From contig NZ_PRLE01000002.1 of assembly GCF_003287495.1 (NCBI RefSeq), forward strand, positions 310,001 to 374,000: a stretch of 64,000 nt of DNA. The letters are read 5' to 3'. The translations under genes and the position numbers were made by a program. A model generated the notes under the pieces. It was given only the letters and a program-made list of their open reading frames with translations, did no database searches and had not been told where the DNA came from. Of the stretch, positions 24,421 to 33,325 are shown in pieces (within the stretch, counting starts at the first letter, position 1; each line of letters begins with the position of its first letter). Source of the stretch: Faecalibacterium prausnitzii. Its GTDB lineage: Bacteria > Bacillota > Clostridia > Oscillospirales > Ruminococcaceae.

Positions 24421-25242
24421 TCAGAGATAAGCTTCAAAGAAATGCTGAGCCGCCTGCACCCGCTCCTTCTCGCCGCCCTCATGGGCAAAGCCGGGAAGGA
24501 TGGTCAACTCGGTGTGCACCCCGTGGTCTTGCAGGTTCTTTTGCAGGCTCTTCATGCGGGCCACGCGGTTGTCGCCGTAAGGCGAATCGCCGATGAACTT
24601 GGTGTCGTTTTCGCCGACGATGACCAGAACGGGGACTTTCTGGACCGCTGCAAGGTCAACGTCATGCCCGAAGTAGTTCTTGAAATCCCGGGTGCCCCAG
24701 AAATAATCCTCGTCCGGGTTCAGGAAGGTGGGACGGCCCGGTGCACCGATGGCGCAGGCACGCAGTTTTTCGGGATGTGCGAAGAGAAAGCGGTTGACGA
24801 ACTGGCCGCCGCCCGAGTGGCCGAACAGGAAGAACTTGTCTGTCTCCACACCGGGATAACGCTTGGCCATGTCGTCGATCATGTCCAGCAGGATCTGGTC
24901 ATAGCGGACGCCGTCGCAGGAAAGAAGCTTATAGCTGTTGAAATCATCCCGCTGGATGAGGCCGCCGGGAAAGAGGGGAGCCAGAACCGCCACATGGTCT
25001 CGATCGGCCAGCTCTTTGGCGTGGCGGACGTAATCTTCCACCGCGCAGCCGGTGCCGTGGATGATGACCAGCAGCTTATAGTGCGGGTCTTTTTCATCAT
25101 AATAACAGTCCGGCAGATGGACCCAGTAGGGAAAGCGCTGGTCGGTGGGACAGTGCCAGAGCATATTCAGGTAGGCGTTGCCAAACAGATTTTTCTGCTG
25201 TTCCAACGTCAGGTTGGAAGCAAGGGGATTTTCTTTTGCCAT
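24421..25242 (-). CDS. Alpha/beta hydrolase (esterase/peptidase-like)
   Basis: 273-aa cytoplasmic hydrolase. Oxyanion strand 'LLVIIHGTGCAVEDY', nucleophile elbow 'LFGHSGGGQFVNRF' (Ser in GHSGG), candidate acid in 'VIVGENDTKF' and catalytic His in 'LPGFAHEGGE': a complete triad. No signal peptide. It follows the 2-hydroxycarboxylate transporter gene by 24 nt on the same strand, so the pair forms an operon and the substrate may be an ester or lactone of a transported acid. Substrate unknown. Confidence 0.85.
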   Translation of the reverse strand: MAKENPLASNLTLEQQKNLFGNAYLNMLWHCPTDQRFPYWVHLPDCYYDEKDPHYKLLVIIHGTGCAVEDYVRHAKELADRDHVAVLAPLFPGGLIQRDDFNSYKLLSCDGVRYDQILLDMIDDMAKRYPGVETDKFFLFGHSGGGQFVNRFLFAHPEKLRACAIGAPGRPTFLNPDEDYFWGTRDFKNYFGHDVDLAAVQKVPVLVIVGENDTKFIGDSPYGDNRVARMKSLQKNLQDHGVHTELTILPGFAHEGGEKERVQAAQHFFEAYL

Positions 25243-25266
25243 AATAGTTGTACCTCACAATTCGAT

Positions 25267-26577
25267 TTACAGGAATTTGCCGAAGAAGAAGCTTGCCACC
25301 ACCAGCATGATGGCGCCGCCGATACGGGAAGAGATCTGTGCATAGGACATCAGCTCCATGCGGTGTGCGGCGCCAAGGCACTGGACGTCGCCGGAACCGC
25401 CGCCATTGGCCATGCACAGGCCGGCGGTCAGCATACCCTCGACGGGATAGAAGCCAAACAGCTTGCCCATCAGGAAAGTGCCGATCATGGCGCCGATGAC
25501 AGTGGCTGCAATGATGAGAATGTAGGCAGGGTTGGTGAAGACCTTGGCGTAGTCCGACAGGTTGGTGCCGATGCCGACGGTGATCATCAGGGGGAAGGAC
25601 ATATACTTAACGAAGAACTGCTGCATCCCCTTGGCACCAGCCTTGACATTCTCCGGCAGGATGTTGGAGATGTTGAGGATAGCAATCAGGATGACCATGA
25701 AGGCGAAGGTGTGGATGGAGAAGCCAAGGTCCAGATGGTTGTTGATGATGGAAATATGCTTGGAATAGAGGTTGGCAACGTTATAGCAGACAACGCCGAG
25801 GGCCAGACCCGTGGCGTAATCGGCCACAGTGGGCTTGTATTCTTCGGCAGTGGAAGCCTTTGCATTTTCCATGCCCTTCATGAGCTGCCCGTTGCCGGTG
25901 AGAGAGGGATGAGCATTGCCCAGCTTATTGAGCAGTGCACTCATGATGACGGCCACGAGGTTTCCGATGCTGATGATGGCGAAGGCAGACGCATACCAGG
26001 TGGAAGCATCGCCGCCGGTGGCAGCCGCCCACATCTTGCTCATGGGCTGGATGCCTGCGCCGTTGCCGCCGCCCATGACGGGGATGGCATAGCCGGTGAT
26101 GGCCTCGATGGCGCCCACGCCGGTCACAGCGCCCACAACACCGGCCAACGCCAGCGCGCCGACGATACCGGCAAGGATGGTGGGAATATAACCCACAAAG
26201 GATTTGAGAAGCATTTTACGGTCCACCGAGAGCACAGAGCCGGTAATCAGGATCAGAATGTACAGGTCCAGAAAACCAGTAGTGCCGTTGAAGGTGTTCA
26301 GGGCTTCCTTGGAGCCCTCACCGATGAGATTGAAGGTATTGAAGGCACCGGCCACAAGGCAGGCGAAGAGCATGCCGCCGCCGAACCAGGTCTTCCAGAC
26401 GGGGATGTGATCGCCCACCCAGCCCAGCAGGGTGCCGACGACCATAGCGAAGGCCAGTGCACCGACCATGTTGGTCAGCATCCAGTCGTTGGCCGCCATC
26501 ACCATCATCAGAGCCGCCAGAATCAGGAACATCCAAAGGGGAAAACCAAGGATCTTGGTTTCTTTTAACGTTTTCAC
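25267..26577 (-). CDS. 2-hydroxycarboxylate transporter (malate/citrate:cation symporter family)
   Basis: 436-aa membrane protein with about eleven hydrophobic segments. Both signature re-entrant loops of the 2HCT family are visible: 'PVMGGGNGAGIQPMS' in the first half and 'GLCMANGGGSGDVQCL' in the second, reflecting the inverted two-domain fold. Members (CitS, CimH, MleP) import citrate, malate or lactate with Na+ or H+, or exchange them. Transcribed with the hydrolase gene; a LysR regulator lies upstream on the same strand. Citrate versus malate cannot be decided here. Confidence 0.88.
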   Translation of the reverse strand: MKTLKETKILGFPLWMFLILAALMMVMAANDWMLTNMVGALAFAMVVGTLLGWVGDHIPVWKTWFGGGMLFACLVAGAFNTFNLIGEGSKEALNTFNGTTGFLDLYILILITGSVLSVDRKMLLKSFVGYIPTILAGIVGALALAGVVGAVTGVGAIEAITGYAIPVMGGGNGAGIQPMSKMWAAATGGDASTWYASAFAIISIGNLVAVIMSALLNKLGNAHPSLTGNGQLMKGMENAKASTAEEYKPTVADYATGLALGVVCYNVANLYSKHISIINNHLDLGFSIHTFAFMVILIAILNISNILPENVKAGAKGMQQFFVKYMSFPLMITVGIGTNLSDYAKVFTNPAYILIIAATVIGAMIGTFLMGKLFGFYPVEGMLTAGLCMANGGGSGDVQCLGAAHRMELMSYAQISSRIGGAIMLVVASFFFGKFL

Positions 26578-26707
26578 TTTGCGTCCTCCATTTCATTTCT
26601 TTCAGGTTGTCCGATTTATTTGCTAGCAAATCTAACAATTGCATTATACGACGTGGAGAATGAATTATGCAATACTTCCTCGATTCCGCGTTTTCGCCGG
26701 GCCGATA

Positions 26708-26823
26708 ACCATTTGGAATCGCGCGAAAAAGCGAGAACGCTTTCAAACGAAACGAACCGGGCCGGAAAGACGTCGGCTCGGTTCGGGCAATGCGGGATGG
26801 TTATGGAGTGGATTCCAAATGGT
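26708..26823. repeat. Nested inverted repeats between LysR gene and transporter
   Basis: A 13-bp perfect inverted repeat (ACCATTTGGAATC 26708-26720; GATTCCAAATGGT 26811-26823) brackets an inner hairpin with 12-bp arms (CGAACCGGGCCG / CGGCTCGGTTCG, about 26752-26784). The right outer arm overlaps the last codons of the LysR gene. It may end LysR transcription and/or be an operator or mobile repeat. Confidence 0.65.
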
Positions 26824-27757
26824 GATTGGCTTCCAGCCGCTGGTTCACCATAAAACGCCAGACGGCTTCTGCATCGGGGGAGAGGGTGCGGCCCTTTTTC
26901 CGGGCAATGATGATGTAGCGGTATAAAGCGTCACCTTTCGGGATGCCATAAAGCGGCGGTTGGCTGTTGCCATGAGAGTGCTGGATGACCGTGGTGTGCG
27001 GGAACAATGCGATGCCGCAACCGCTCTGCACGACCGAGTAGCGGGTATCGACGTATTCCACCCGGAGAGGGTCCAGTGGAGTGACACGATATTTTTTGAA
27101 GAAAGCATTCTCCGCGTAATACAGCCCCTGCCCGGGGGTGGCAAGAATGTACCGCAGCGAGGGGTCGCGGAAGCGCCGGGACTCGATCTCCACGGGGTGC
27201 TCCAAAGAATTGCCGGAGAGGTCCAGCCCAGCCAGAAGGGGAGAGCTTTGCGGGATAACGAAGACCAGAGGGTCCTCTTCCAAAGGCATATATTCAAGTT
27301 TGCTGGAGAGGATGGGGTCGGTGTAAATGGCAAGGTCTACCTGCTCTTCTTCCAGCAGTTCCTCGCATTTACGGGCGCTCGTGTCCAGATATTCCAGGCA
27401 GATGTTGGGGTAAGCGGCCATAAAGGCGGCGGTGTGGATGCCGGCGTATCCGCCGCCCCGGTGGGTGGTGGCAATGCGGACCGGGACCGCCGGGGTATGG
27501 CGGCTGAGAGCGATGTCGTTTTGAAAGTCCTGCTCCAGCTCCTGATACCGCCGGGCAAAATCCAGAAAAAGCTCCCCCTGCGGCGTGGTGGTGATGGGCG
27601 TGTGGGCGCGGTCAAACAGCTGGAAGCCCAGCTCTTTTTCCAGCTTGCTCAACTGCTTGGTGAGGGCAGGCTGGGAGATGAACAGGTGCTTTGCCGCCAA
27701 CGTGATGTTTTTGCATTTGTCTACTTCCAGCACATATCGGAAAACGTTGGTGTCCAC
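26801..27757 (-). CDS. LysR-family transcriptional regulator
   Basis: 318-aa regulator: N-terminal winged helix ('NITLAAKHLFISQPALTKQL' then 'ELGFQLFDRAHTPITTTPQG') and C-terminal periplasmic-binding-like effector domain (~90-300, 'VRIATTHRGGGYAGIHTAAF'). It reads toward the 2HCT transporter-hydrolase pair on the same strand, separated by ~220 nt of hairpin-rich DNA, so regulation of carboxylate uptake is the natural guess. The last residues, including 'HHLEST', are encoded within an inverted-repeat arm. Confidence 0.88.
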   Translation of the reverse strand: MDTNVFRYVLEVDKCKNITLAAKHLFISQPALTKQLSKLEKELGFQLFDRAHTPITTTPQGELFLDFARRYQELEQDFQNDIALSRHTPAVPVRIATTHRGGGYAGIHTAAFMAAYPNICLEYLDTSARKCEELLEEEQVDLAIYTDPILSSKLEYMPLEEDPLVFVIPQSSPLLAGLDLSGNSLEHPVEIESRRFRDPSLRYILATPGQGLYYAENAFFKKYRVTPLDPLRVEYVDTRYSVVQSGCGIALFPHTTVIQHSHGNSQPPLYGIPKGDALYRYIIIARKKGRTLSPDAEAVWRFMVNQRLEANHHLESTP

Positions 27758-27785
27758 AACAAAGCCTCCTCCGAAAGAAATTGCG

Positions 27786-29375
27786 TTACTTTTTCAGCGT
27801 GGTCTCAGTCAGGTCCAGCACCGGGCCAAAGGGGTCAAACACCAGTCCCTGGATGCCGTCCGCGATGAGCAGCCGCTTCTGCTGGCTGAACAGCGGTACC
27901 ACGGCACAGTCACTCAGCAGCTGGCGCTCACAGTCGGCCAGCAGGGAACACCGGGCGCTGCCCGTGGCGGTGCTGCTGGCGGCAAGCTGGGTGGCGTAAA
28001 GGGAGTTGGCGTAGCCCGTCAGCCCGCCGCCCTGGGCGGTGAACTGGGCCAGCACGTTGTATACGCTGCCGCTCTCGGCGCTGATGGGGGCCAGCGCAAT
28101 GGTGTAATTGCCCTCGGCAAGCCGCTTTTCAAATTCCTCCGGCTCCACTTCTTCCAGCGAGAAGAAGAGGGAAAACTGTTTCTGCCACTCGCCGTTGATC
28201 TCCTCGGCTGCCTGAGTCAGGCCGCTGCCGGCGGGCAGCAGGAGGGTGACATTGTTGAAATCAGAGTTGGACATTCCCTGCCGGGCCTCGCGGTAGAGGC
28301 GGACGGCATCGACCGGGGCAGGGGTGGGGTCGCCTGCGGCGTCGCGGTAATCGATGCCGTCCACGGTCAGCCCGTCCGGGATGAGCCCCGTGGCCGGTGC
28401 GAACAGCCCGGAGTCCGGGGTACTGGCGGCGGTGCGGGCCACCTCGGCCAGCGCCTGCCGCAACGGGGTAGAGCCAAACACGGAATTGCAGTTGAAGAGC
28501 AGGCTCCAGGTAGTATCCGAGTAGGAGAGGCTCTGCAGGCTGGTGGCCTCGCCGGTTTCGTCCAGAGCCGCGGAGCATTTTTCATTGGCAATGAGCTGGG
28601 CTGCCGACTGGCCGGAGGCACCGGTATTCTGTACCAGCCGCAGGCTGTCGATGCGGTTCCCGCTGGGTTCCCGGCGGAGGAACAGGCCGCTGGCGGTCCA
28701 GTTATAAAGGTAAAAGCTGCCGCTGGAAAGGGTGGAGGCGGCGCTCAGGCCATAAGTACCCCGGGTGCTGTTGAAAAAGTCCTCGTCGCAGGGCATGGCG
28801 CCGGGCAGGGTGAGCTTGGAGAGAAAATTCTCGTCCGGCTCGCTCAGGCAGAACACAAGGGTGGCATCACCACGCGCCTGAACGCCGAGGGCTGTCTCGG
28901 GCAGCTGGCCTGCCAGCACGGCGGCGCTGTTCTCAATGGCGGAAAATTCCACCGCATAGGGAGAAGCAGTATCGGCCCGGAACATCCGCCGGAACGCGAA
29001 CACGAAATCCTCGGCTGTGATGGCGTAATCGGTGGCTGCGCCCTTGGTGGCGGTATAGGTCAGGCCGCTCTTTAACGTAAAGGTGTAGGTGCGGCGGTCC
29101 GAGGAGACTTCCCAGTGTTCCGCAAGGGCGGGGACGAGCTTGCCGCTGGCGTCCTTACGGACAAGGCCGCTGTAAAGGTTCTCGCAGGCGATGACGTCCG
29201 AAGCCGTGGAGGCTACCTGCGGGTCGAGGTTTGACGGGATGGTATCCACGAACCAGGTAAAACTGGCCGAGCCCGAGCCGCACCCGGCCAGACTGAGCAC
29301 AAGCACGGCAGCGAGGAGGGCACAGAGCACCCGGCGCGGGCCGTGGGAAAGATTTTGTTTGGTAGATCGTTTCAA
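27786..29375 (-). CDS. ABC transporter peptide/solute-binding lipoprotein (SBP family 5)
   Basis: 529-aa exported lipoprotein. The signal peptide has a positive n-region, the hydrophobic stretch 'LCALLAAVLVLSL' and lipobox LAGC, so it is anchored outside the membrane. The family 5 pattern is clear: 'VDTIPSNLDPQVASTASD', 'LYSGLVRKDASGKLVPALAE' and 'YTFTLKSGLTYT'. A TTG at 29375 after AAAGGAA (7 nt) is the best start; the frame stays open further but there is no signal there. No permease or ATPase genes adjoin, so it is either an orphan or works with a transporter elsewhere. Substrate, likely oligopeptides, is inferred. Confidence 0.88.
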   Translation of the reverse strand: MKRSTKQNLSHGPRRVLCALLAAVLVLSLAGCGSGSASFTWFVDTIPSNLDPQVASTASDVIACENLYSGLVRKDASGKLVPALAEHWEVSSDRRTYTFTLKSGLTYTATKGAATDYAITAEDFVFAFRRMFRADTASPYAVEFSAIENSAAVLAGQLPETALGVQARGDATLVFCLSEPDENFLSKLTLPGAMPCDEDFFNSTRGTYGLSAASTLSSGSFYLYNWTASGLFLRREPSGNRIDSLRLVQNTGASGQSAAQLIANEKCSAALDETGEATSLQSLSYSDTTWSLLFNCNSVFGSTPLRQALAEVARTAASTPDSGLFAPATGLIPDGLTVDGIDYRDAAGDPTPAPVDAVRLYREARQGMSNSDFNNVTLLLPAGSGLTQAAEEINGEWQKQFSLFFSLEEVEPEEFEKRLAEGNYTIALAPISAESGSVYNVLAQFTAQGGGLTGYANSLYATQLAASSTATGSARCSLLADCERQLLSDCAVVPLFSQQKRLLIADGIQGLVFDPFGPVLDLTETTLKK

Positions 29376-29484
29376 AGGGAAAGTTCCTTTCAGGGCTCTA
29401 GGCCCCCGTTTTGCGTGTGCCGGGCGCTGCAGGGCACGGGCCGGAATAACCCGTTGATGCAGCGTCGAAAAAAGGCGCACTGTA

Positions 29485-29513
29485 AGTGTAGCAGAAAGCA
29501 GGGGAAAAGACAA
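29485..29513 (-). promoter_or_regulatory. Promoter of the solute-binding lipoprotein
   Basis: Minus strand TTGTCT (29513-29508), 17-nt spacer, TACACT (29490-29485), 110 nt upstream of the TTG start. Confidence 0.6.
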
Positions 29514-29607
29514 TTGCCTTTTTGTGAATTTCTCAGGGGATTTTGTTGCTCCGTTTGGCGGTTTTCCGTTGCCAAGCAGACCGAAAAGGTGTAAAATGAT
29601 TAACGGC

Positions 29608-29755
29608 CTAGCCCTCTCAGGCCGCCTTTTCGGCGTCCAGCTCCCCCAAAGGGGGAGCCCTTGGCAAAGAGGTGCTCTTTGCATGGACTGCCAAGGCCTC
29701 TCACTTTGGGAGAGGTGGCATCGCGTAAGCGATGACGGAGAGGGCGAGCCGCGTA
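29608..29755. repeat. Structured intergenic repeat unit (copy A)
   Basis: About 150 nt of nested palindromes in the 433-nt gap between the divergent lipoprotein and murD genes: CTCCCCCAAAGGGGGAG, CTTGGC/GCCAAG, CCTCTC/GAGAGG, CATCGC-GTAA-GCGATG, and outer CCCTCTC/GAGAGGG. Shorter pieces with the same words occur at 33280-33316 and 44391-44455. Likely a dispersed REP/MITE-like repeat; the rest of the gap holds only promoter elements. Confidence 0.7.
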
Positions 29756-29808
29756 AAAAATCACGCAGTAGTTTACGATATCTATATAATTTGGGAGGAA
29801 CCTGATTT

Positions 29809-31209
29809 ATGCAGAAAGAACAGCAGCAGCTTGCCGCACTGATCAAGGGCAAAAAGGTTGCATTCATTGGTGCCGGCGTCAGCCATAAGGCACTCATCAA
29901 GGAGTTTGTGGAGCTGGGCGCTCATGTGACCCTCTGCGACCAGAAGAAGTCCGTGGACGATTTTGGCGATTACGCTGCCACCATCCGGGAGCTGGGCATT
30001 GACCTGAGCCTGGGCGAAAACTACCTCGAAGGCTTCAAAGGCCAGGACATCATCATGCGTACCCCCGGCTTTGTGGGCTATTTTGAAAAGCCTCTGCAGG
30101 ACGCTATGGCGGCGGGTACCATGGTCACCAGCGAGGTGGAGCTTTTCTTTGATTTCTGCCCCTGTGAGATCGTGGGCGTGACCGGCTCCGACGGCAAGAC
30201 CACCACCACCACCCTTATCTCCAAGTTCTATGAAGCCGCTGGCCGCAAGGTGCACCTGGGTGGCAACATCGGTGCCGCTCTGCTGCCCATGCTGCCCGAG
30301 GTGGCTCCGGAGGATGTGGCGGTTGTGGAGCTGTCCAGCTTCCAGCTGATCAGTATGCACAAGAGCCCGAAGATCGCGGTGGTCACCAACGTTACCCCCA
30401 ACCATCTGGACCACCACAAGGATATGCAGGAGTACATCGACGCCAAGCGGAACATCCTCATCCATCAGGTGCCGCCCTGCCGCGAGGTGCTGGGCTATGA
30501 GAACGAGATCACCCGTGGGATGCAGGCCGACTGCAAGGGCAAGCAGGTCTGGTTCACCCGCCTGCACGAGACCGACAATGGCGCTTTCCTGCGGGATGAC
30601 GGAATGCTCTGCATGGCCGAGGACGGCGTTGTGACACCGTTCCTGGCCCAGAAAGACGTCAAGCTGCGGGGCCTGCACAACATCGAGAATCTGCTGGCAG
30701 CTGCCGCTGCCGTCTGGGGCGAGGTGCCGGTAGAAGCCATCCAGAAAGTGGGCAGCACCTTTACGGGTGTGGAGCACCGCATTGAGCCGGTCCGTGTGCT
30801 GGACGGCGTTACTTATTATAATGACTCCATCGGCACCAGCCCCACCCGTACCATCGCGGGCCTGCGCAGCTTCAACCAGAAGCTCATCCTCATCGCGGGC
30901 GGCTATGACAAGCACATCCCCTATGAGCCTCTGGCACCGGAGGTCATCCGGCACGTCAAGACTCTGATCCTCATGGGCGCTACCGGCCCCCGCATTGAAA
31001 AAGTGGTGCGGGAGCATCCGGATTTTGCCGCCAGCGGCCTCGTCATCGAGCACGCGGATAACATGCAGCATGCTGTGGAGCTGGCCCGAGCCGCCGCTCA
31101 CCCTGGCGATGAGATCATTCTCTCGCCCGCCAGCGCCTCCTTTGACCTCTACCCCAACTTTGAGGTGCGCGGCCGCGAGTTCAAGAAGATCGTCAACGAG
31201 CTCAAGTGA
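29809..31209 (+). CDS. murD: UDP-N-acetylmuramoyl-L-alanine--D-glutamate ligase
   Basis: 466-aa cytoplasmic ligase adding D-glutamate to UDP-MurNAc-L-Ala in peptidoglycan synthesis. The N-terminal UMA-binding Rossmann part begins 'KKVAFIGAGVSHKALI'. The Mur ligase ATP loop is 'GVTGSDGKTTTTTLI', and the central motif 'TNVTPNHLDHHKDMQEYI' holds the metal and carbamylated-Lys region. The C-terminal domain has 'NDSIGTSPTRTIAGL'. GGGAGG upstream of ATG 29809 fits. It overlaps the GNAT gene by 4 nt. It stands outside a dcw cluster here. Confidence 0.93.
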   Translation: MQKEQQQLAALIKGKKVAFIGAGVSHKALIKEFVELGAHVTLCDQKKSVDDFGDYAATIRELGIDLSLGENYLEGFKGQDIIMRTPGFVGYFEKPLQDAMAAGTMVTSEVELFFDFCPCEIVGVTGSDGKTTTTTLISKFYEAAGRKVHLGGNIGAALLPMLPEVAPEDVAVVELSSFQLISMHKSPKIAVVTNVTPNHLDHHKDMQEYIDAKRNILIHQVPPCREVLGYENEITRGMQADCKGKQVWFTRLHETDNGAFLRDDGMLCMAEDGVVTPFLAQKDVKLRGLHNIENLLAAAAAVWGEVPVEAIQKVGSTFTGVEHRIEPVRVLDGVTYYNDSIGTSPTRTIAGLRSFNQKLILIAGGYDKHIPYEPLAPEVIRHVKTLILMGATGPRIEKVVREHPDFAASGLVIEHADNMQHAVELARAAAHPGDEIILSPASASFDLYPNFEVRGREFKKIVNELK

Positions 31210-31985
31210 TCGCACAGGTAAACACGCCCCGCCAGCGTCAGCGCTTTTTGAACGCCTGCCGGGGGAAGCTCTGCTGCGGGGCCACCCTGCCGCTGGCGCT
31301 GCAGCTGCTGGGCAAAGCCCAGCCGGGCCGTTTTTTTGCCGGGCCGACGCTGGCGCTGGACATCGGTGGCCGCACGGCTTGGGCGGCAGGCCACGCCAAC
31401 CCCGAGGAGCTGGCCAGTTTTCTGAATTTCTGCGGCTGCAGGGCCGTCATTCTGGATGAGGCCGAGTGCCCGCCCCCTGTGGGCTGGCAAAAGACGTGTG
31501 ACCACACCATCTTCGGCCTTGCGGCGGGGGAACAGCTGCCCCTGCCAGCCCAGACCGAGGCGCAGAAAGCCCTCTGGGACAGCCTGACCTTTGTGGAAGA
31601 TCCGGCTTCCGGCCCGGTGGCGGAAAATCTGTTCCCGGACCGGCCTGCCCGGCGGGATGATTTTTACTCGGAGCTCTGCACCAAGCGCAGCCGGGGCAAG
31701 GCACTGGTCTGGACCTTGGAGCAGGGCGGGAACATCGTCTGCACGGTGGGAGCCTACGCCCTTTGCAACGGGCAGGCCTACATGGCCTGCGGCCAGACCG
31801 CCGAAGCTCTCCGGGGCCAGCGGGTCGGCGGGCGGCTCATCGTCCAGATGGCCAACGCCCTCTCCGCGCAGGGGGATCAGCCCGTTTTCCTCTGCAGCCC
31901 CGAGCGGGTGCATTTTTACACACAACTCGGCTTCCACCCGCTTGGCACCCTTGCGCGTTACGAAAGCCCGATTGGAAAGGATTAA
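31206..31985 (+). CDS. GNAT-family N-acetyltransferase
   Basis: 259-aa protein with the GNAT acetyl-CoA site near the C-terminus ('ALRGQRVGGRLIVQMANAL', R/Q-x-x-G-x-G/A type) and 'RVHFYTQLGFHPLGTLARY', the typical last strand. The N-terminal ~110 residues are unfamiliar ('GPTLALDIGGRTAWAAGHA') and may be a second, degenerate GNAT lobe. The GTG start overlaps the murD stop (GTGA), so translation is coupled. The acyl acceptor is unknown; position beside murD hints at a wall precursor or an amino acid but does not show it. Confidence 0.75.
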   Translation: MIAQVNTPRQRQRFLNACRGKLCCGATLPLALQLLGKAQPGRFFAGPTLALDIGGRTAWAAGHANPEELASFLNFCGCRAVILDEAECPPPVGWQKTCDHTIFGLAAGEQLPLPAQTEAQKALWDSLTFVEDPASGPVAENLFPDRPARRDDFYSELCTKRSRGKALVWTLEQGGNIVCTVGAYALCNGQAYMACGQTAEALRGQRVGGRLIVQMANALSAQGDQPVFLCSPERVHFYTQLGFHPLGTLARYESPIGKD

Positions 31986-31996
31986 AATTTTTAAAC

Positions 31997-33265
31997 ATGT
32001 CAATGCTGAACCATTTCTTTGATTATAAACCCGAGGTGCTCGCCCTGGACGAAAAGGCCATGGAGCTCTGCCAGCCCTATTTCCACCACATGGAGGAGAT
32101 CCGGGATTTCAACCAGCTCAAGATGCTCAAGGCTTTTGGGGATACCCAGATGTCTTCTACCGATATGCTTGGCACCACGGGCTATGGCCTGTGGGATTCC
32201 GGCCGCGCCAAACTCGAGCAGATTTTTGCCCAGGTGATGGGCGCGGAAGACGCCCTTGTGCGCAGCCAGTTCCAGAGCGGCACCCATACTCTGGCCGTGG
32301 CCCTGTTTGGTCTGCTGCGGGCAGGGGATACCCTGCTGGCCGCCACCGGCCGTCCCTACGATACGCTGGAGGGCGTCATTGGTCTGGATGGCAAGGGCAA
32401 GGGCACCGGCACCCTGATGGACTACGGCGTAAAGTACGACGAAGCTCCCCTCAAGCCCGATTTTACCCCGGATTATGAGCTGATTGCCCAGAAAGCCCCG
32501 GGGGCTAAGGTCTGCCACATCCAGCGCAGCCGTGGCTACCTGCAACGCAACGCTTTTGACCTCGAGACCATCCGCAAGATCGCCGAGACGGCCCGCAGGG
32601 CAAACCCGGACATCATCATCTTTGTGGACAACTGCTACGGCGAGTTCACCCAGACGCAGGAGCCCTGCCAGGTGGGCGCGGACCTCGTGGTGGGCAGTCT
32701 CATCAAGAACCCCGGCGGCGGCATTGCCCCCACGGGCGGCTACATCGCAGGCCGGAAAGATCTGGTGGAGCTGTGCGCCTACCGTCTGAACGCCCCCGGC
32801 CTGGGCAAGGATCTGGGCTGCACGCTGGAAACGCCCCGTGATATGTACCTGGGCTTCTACTATGCCCCCGGCGTGGTCTGCGAGGCCATCAAGACCGCCA
32901 TCTATGCGCAGTGCCTGCTGGAGCTGCTGGGCAAGAACCCCATCCCGCGCTACTGCGACGACCACAACGACATCGTGACCTGCTTTGATGCCGGCACGGC
33001 GGATGCCCTTGTGGGCTTCTGCCGCGGTGTGCAGGCCGCCAGCCCGGTGGACAGCTACGCGGCCCCGGAACCCTGCCCGGAACCGGGTTACACCGATGAG
33101 GTGATCATGGCCAGCGGCAGCTTTACTCAGGGCAGCACCATTGAGCTCTCCTGCGACGGTCCCCTCCGCGCTCCCTACACCTGCTACCTGCAGGGCGGCC
33201 TGAACTTTGCCGCCAGCCGTGCCGGTGTGCTGCTGGCCGTGCAGAACGCTTACTTTAAAAACTAA
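31997..33265 (+). CDS. Methionine gamma-lyase family PLP enzyme ('aluminium resistance' family)
   Basis: 422-aa fold-type I PLP enzyme of PF06838 type. The start 'MSMLNHFFDYKPEVLALDEK', the phosphate-binding loop region 'RSQFQSGTHTLAVALFGLLR', the Asp strand 'IIFVDNCYGEFT' and the Schiff-base lysine in 'VVGSLIKNPGGGIAPTGGY' are all present. Family members are annotated as methionine gamma-lyase-like or aluminium-resistance proteins; activity on cysteine or methionine is plausible but not established. It follows the GNAT gene by 11 nt as the third gene of the murD operon. A frame extending upstream overlaps the GNAT gene and is rejected. Confidence 0.88.
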   Translation: MSMLNHFFDYKPEVLALDEKAMELCQPYFHHMEEIRDFNQLKMLKAFGDTQMSSTDMLGTTGYGLWDSGRAKLEQIFAQVMGAEDALVRSQFQSGTHTLAVALFGLLRAGDTLLAATGRPYDTLEGVIGLDGKGKGTGTLMDYGVKYDEAPLKPDFTPDYELIAQKAPGAKVCHIQRSRGYLQRNAFDLETIRKIAETARRANPDIIIFVDNCYGEFTQTQEPCQVGADLVVGSLIKNPGGGIAPTGGYIAGRKDLVELCAYRLNAPGLGKDLGCTLETPRDMYLGFYYAPGVVCEAIKTAIYAQCLLELLGKNPIPRYCDDHNDIVTCFDAGTADALVGFCRGVQAASPVDSYAAPEPCPEPGYTDEVIMASGSFTQGSTIELSCDGPLRAPYTCYLQGGLNFAASRAGVLLAVQNAYFKN

Positions 33266-33279
33266 AAAAACTAAGACAA

Positions 33280-33316
33280 CCTCTCCGCCACAGCTGACGC
33301 GGACGCGCCGGAGAGG
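33280..33316. terminator. Terminator hairpin (short repeat copy B)
   Basis: CCTCTCCG (33280-33287) and CGGAGAGG (33309-33316) with a 21-nt loop, between convergent genes. The arms share wording with the dispersed repeat at 29.6 kb. Confidence 0.65.
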
Positions 33317-33325
33317 GCAAGGACG

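Noticed and set aside
24409-26568. 719-codon plus-strand frame opposite the hydrolase and 2HCT transporter
   Set aside because: Antisense shadow; the minus strand encodes a recognised transporter with both signature loops.
29376-29900. Upstream extension of the solute-binding lipoprotein frame
   Set aside because: It crosses a promoter and the dispersed repeat and would put the signal peptide ~175 residues inside the protein. TTG at 29375 with AAAGGAA is preferred.
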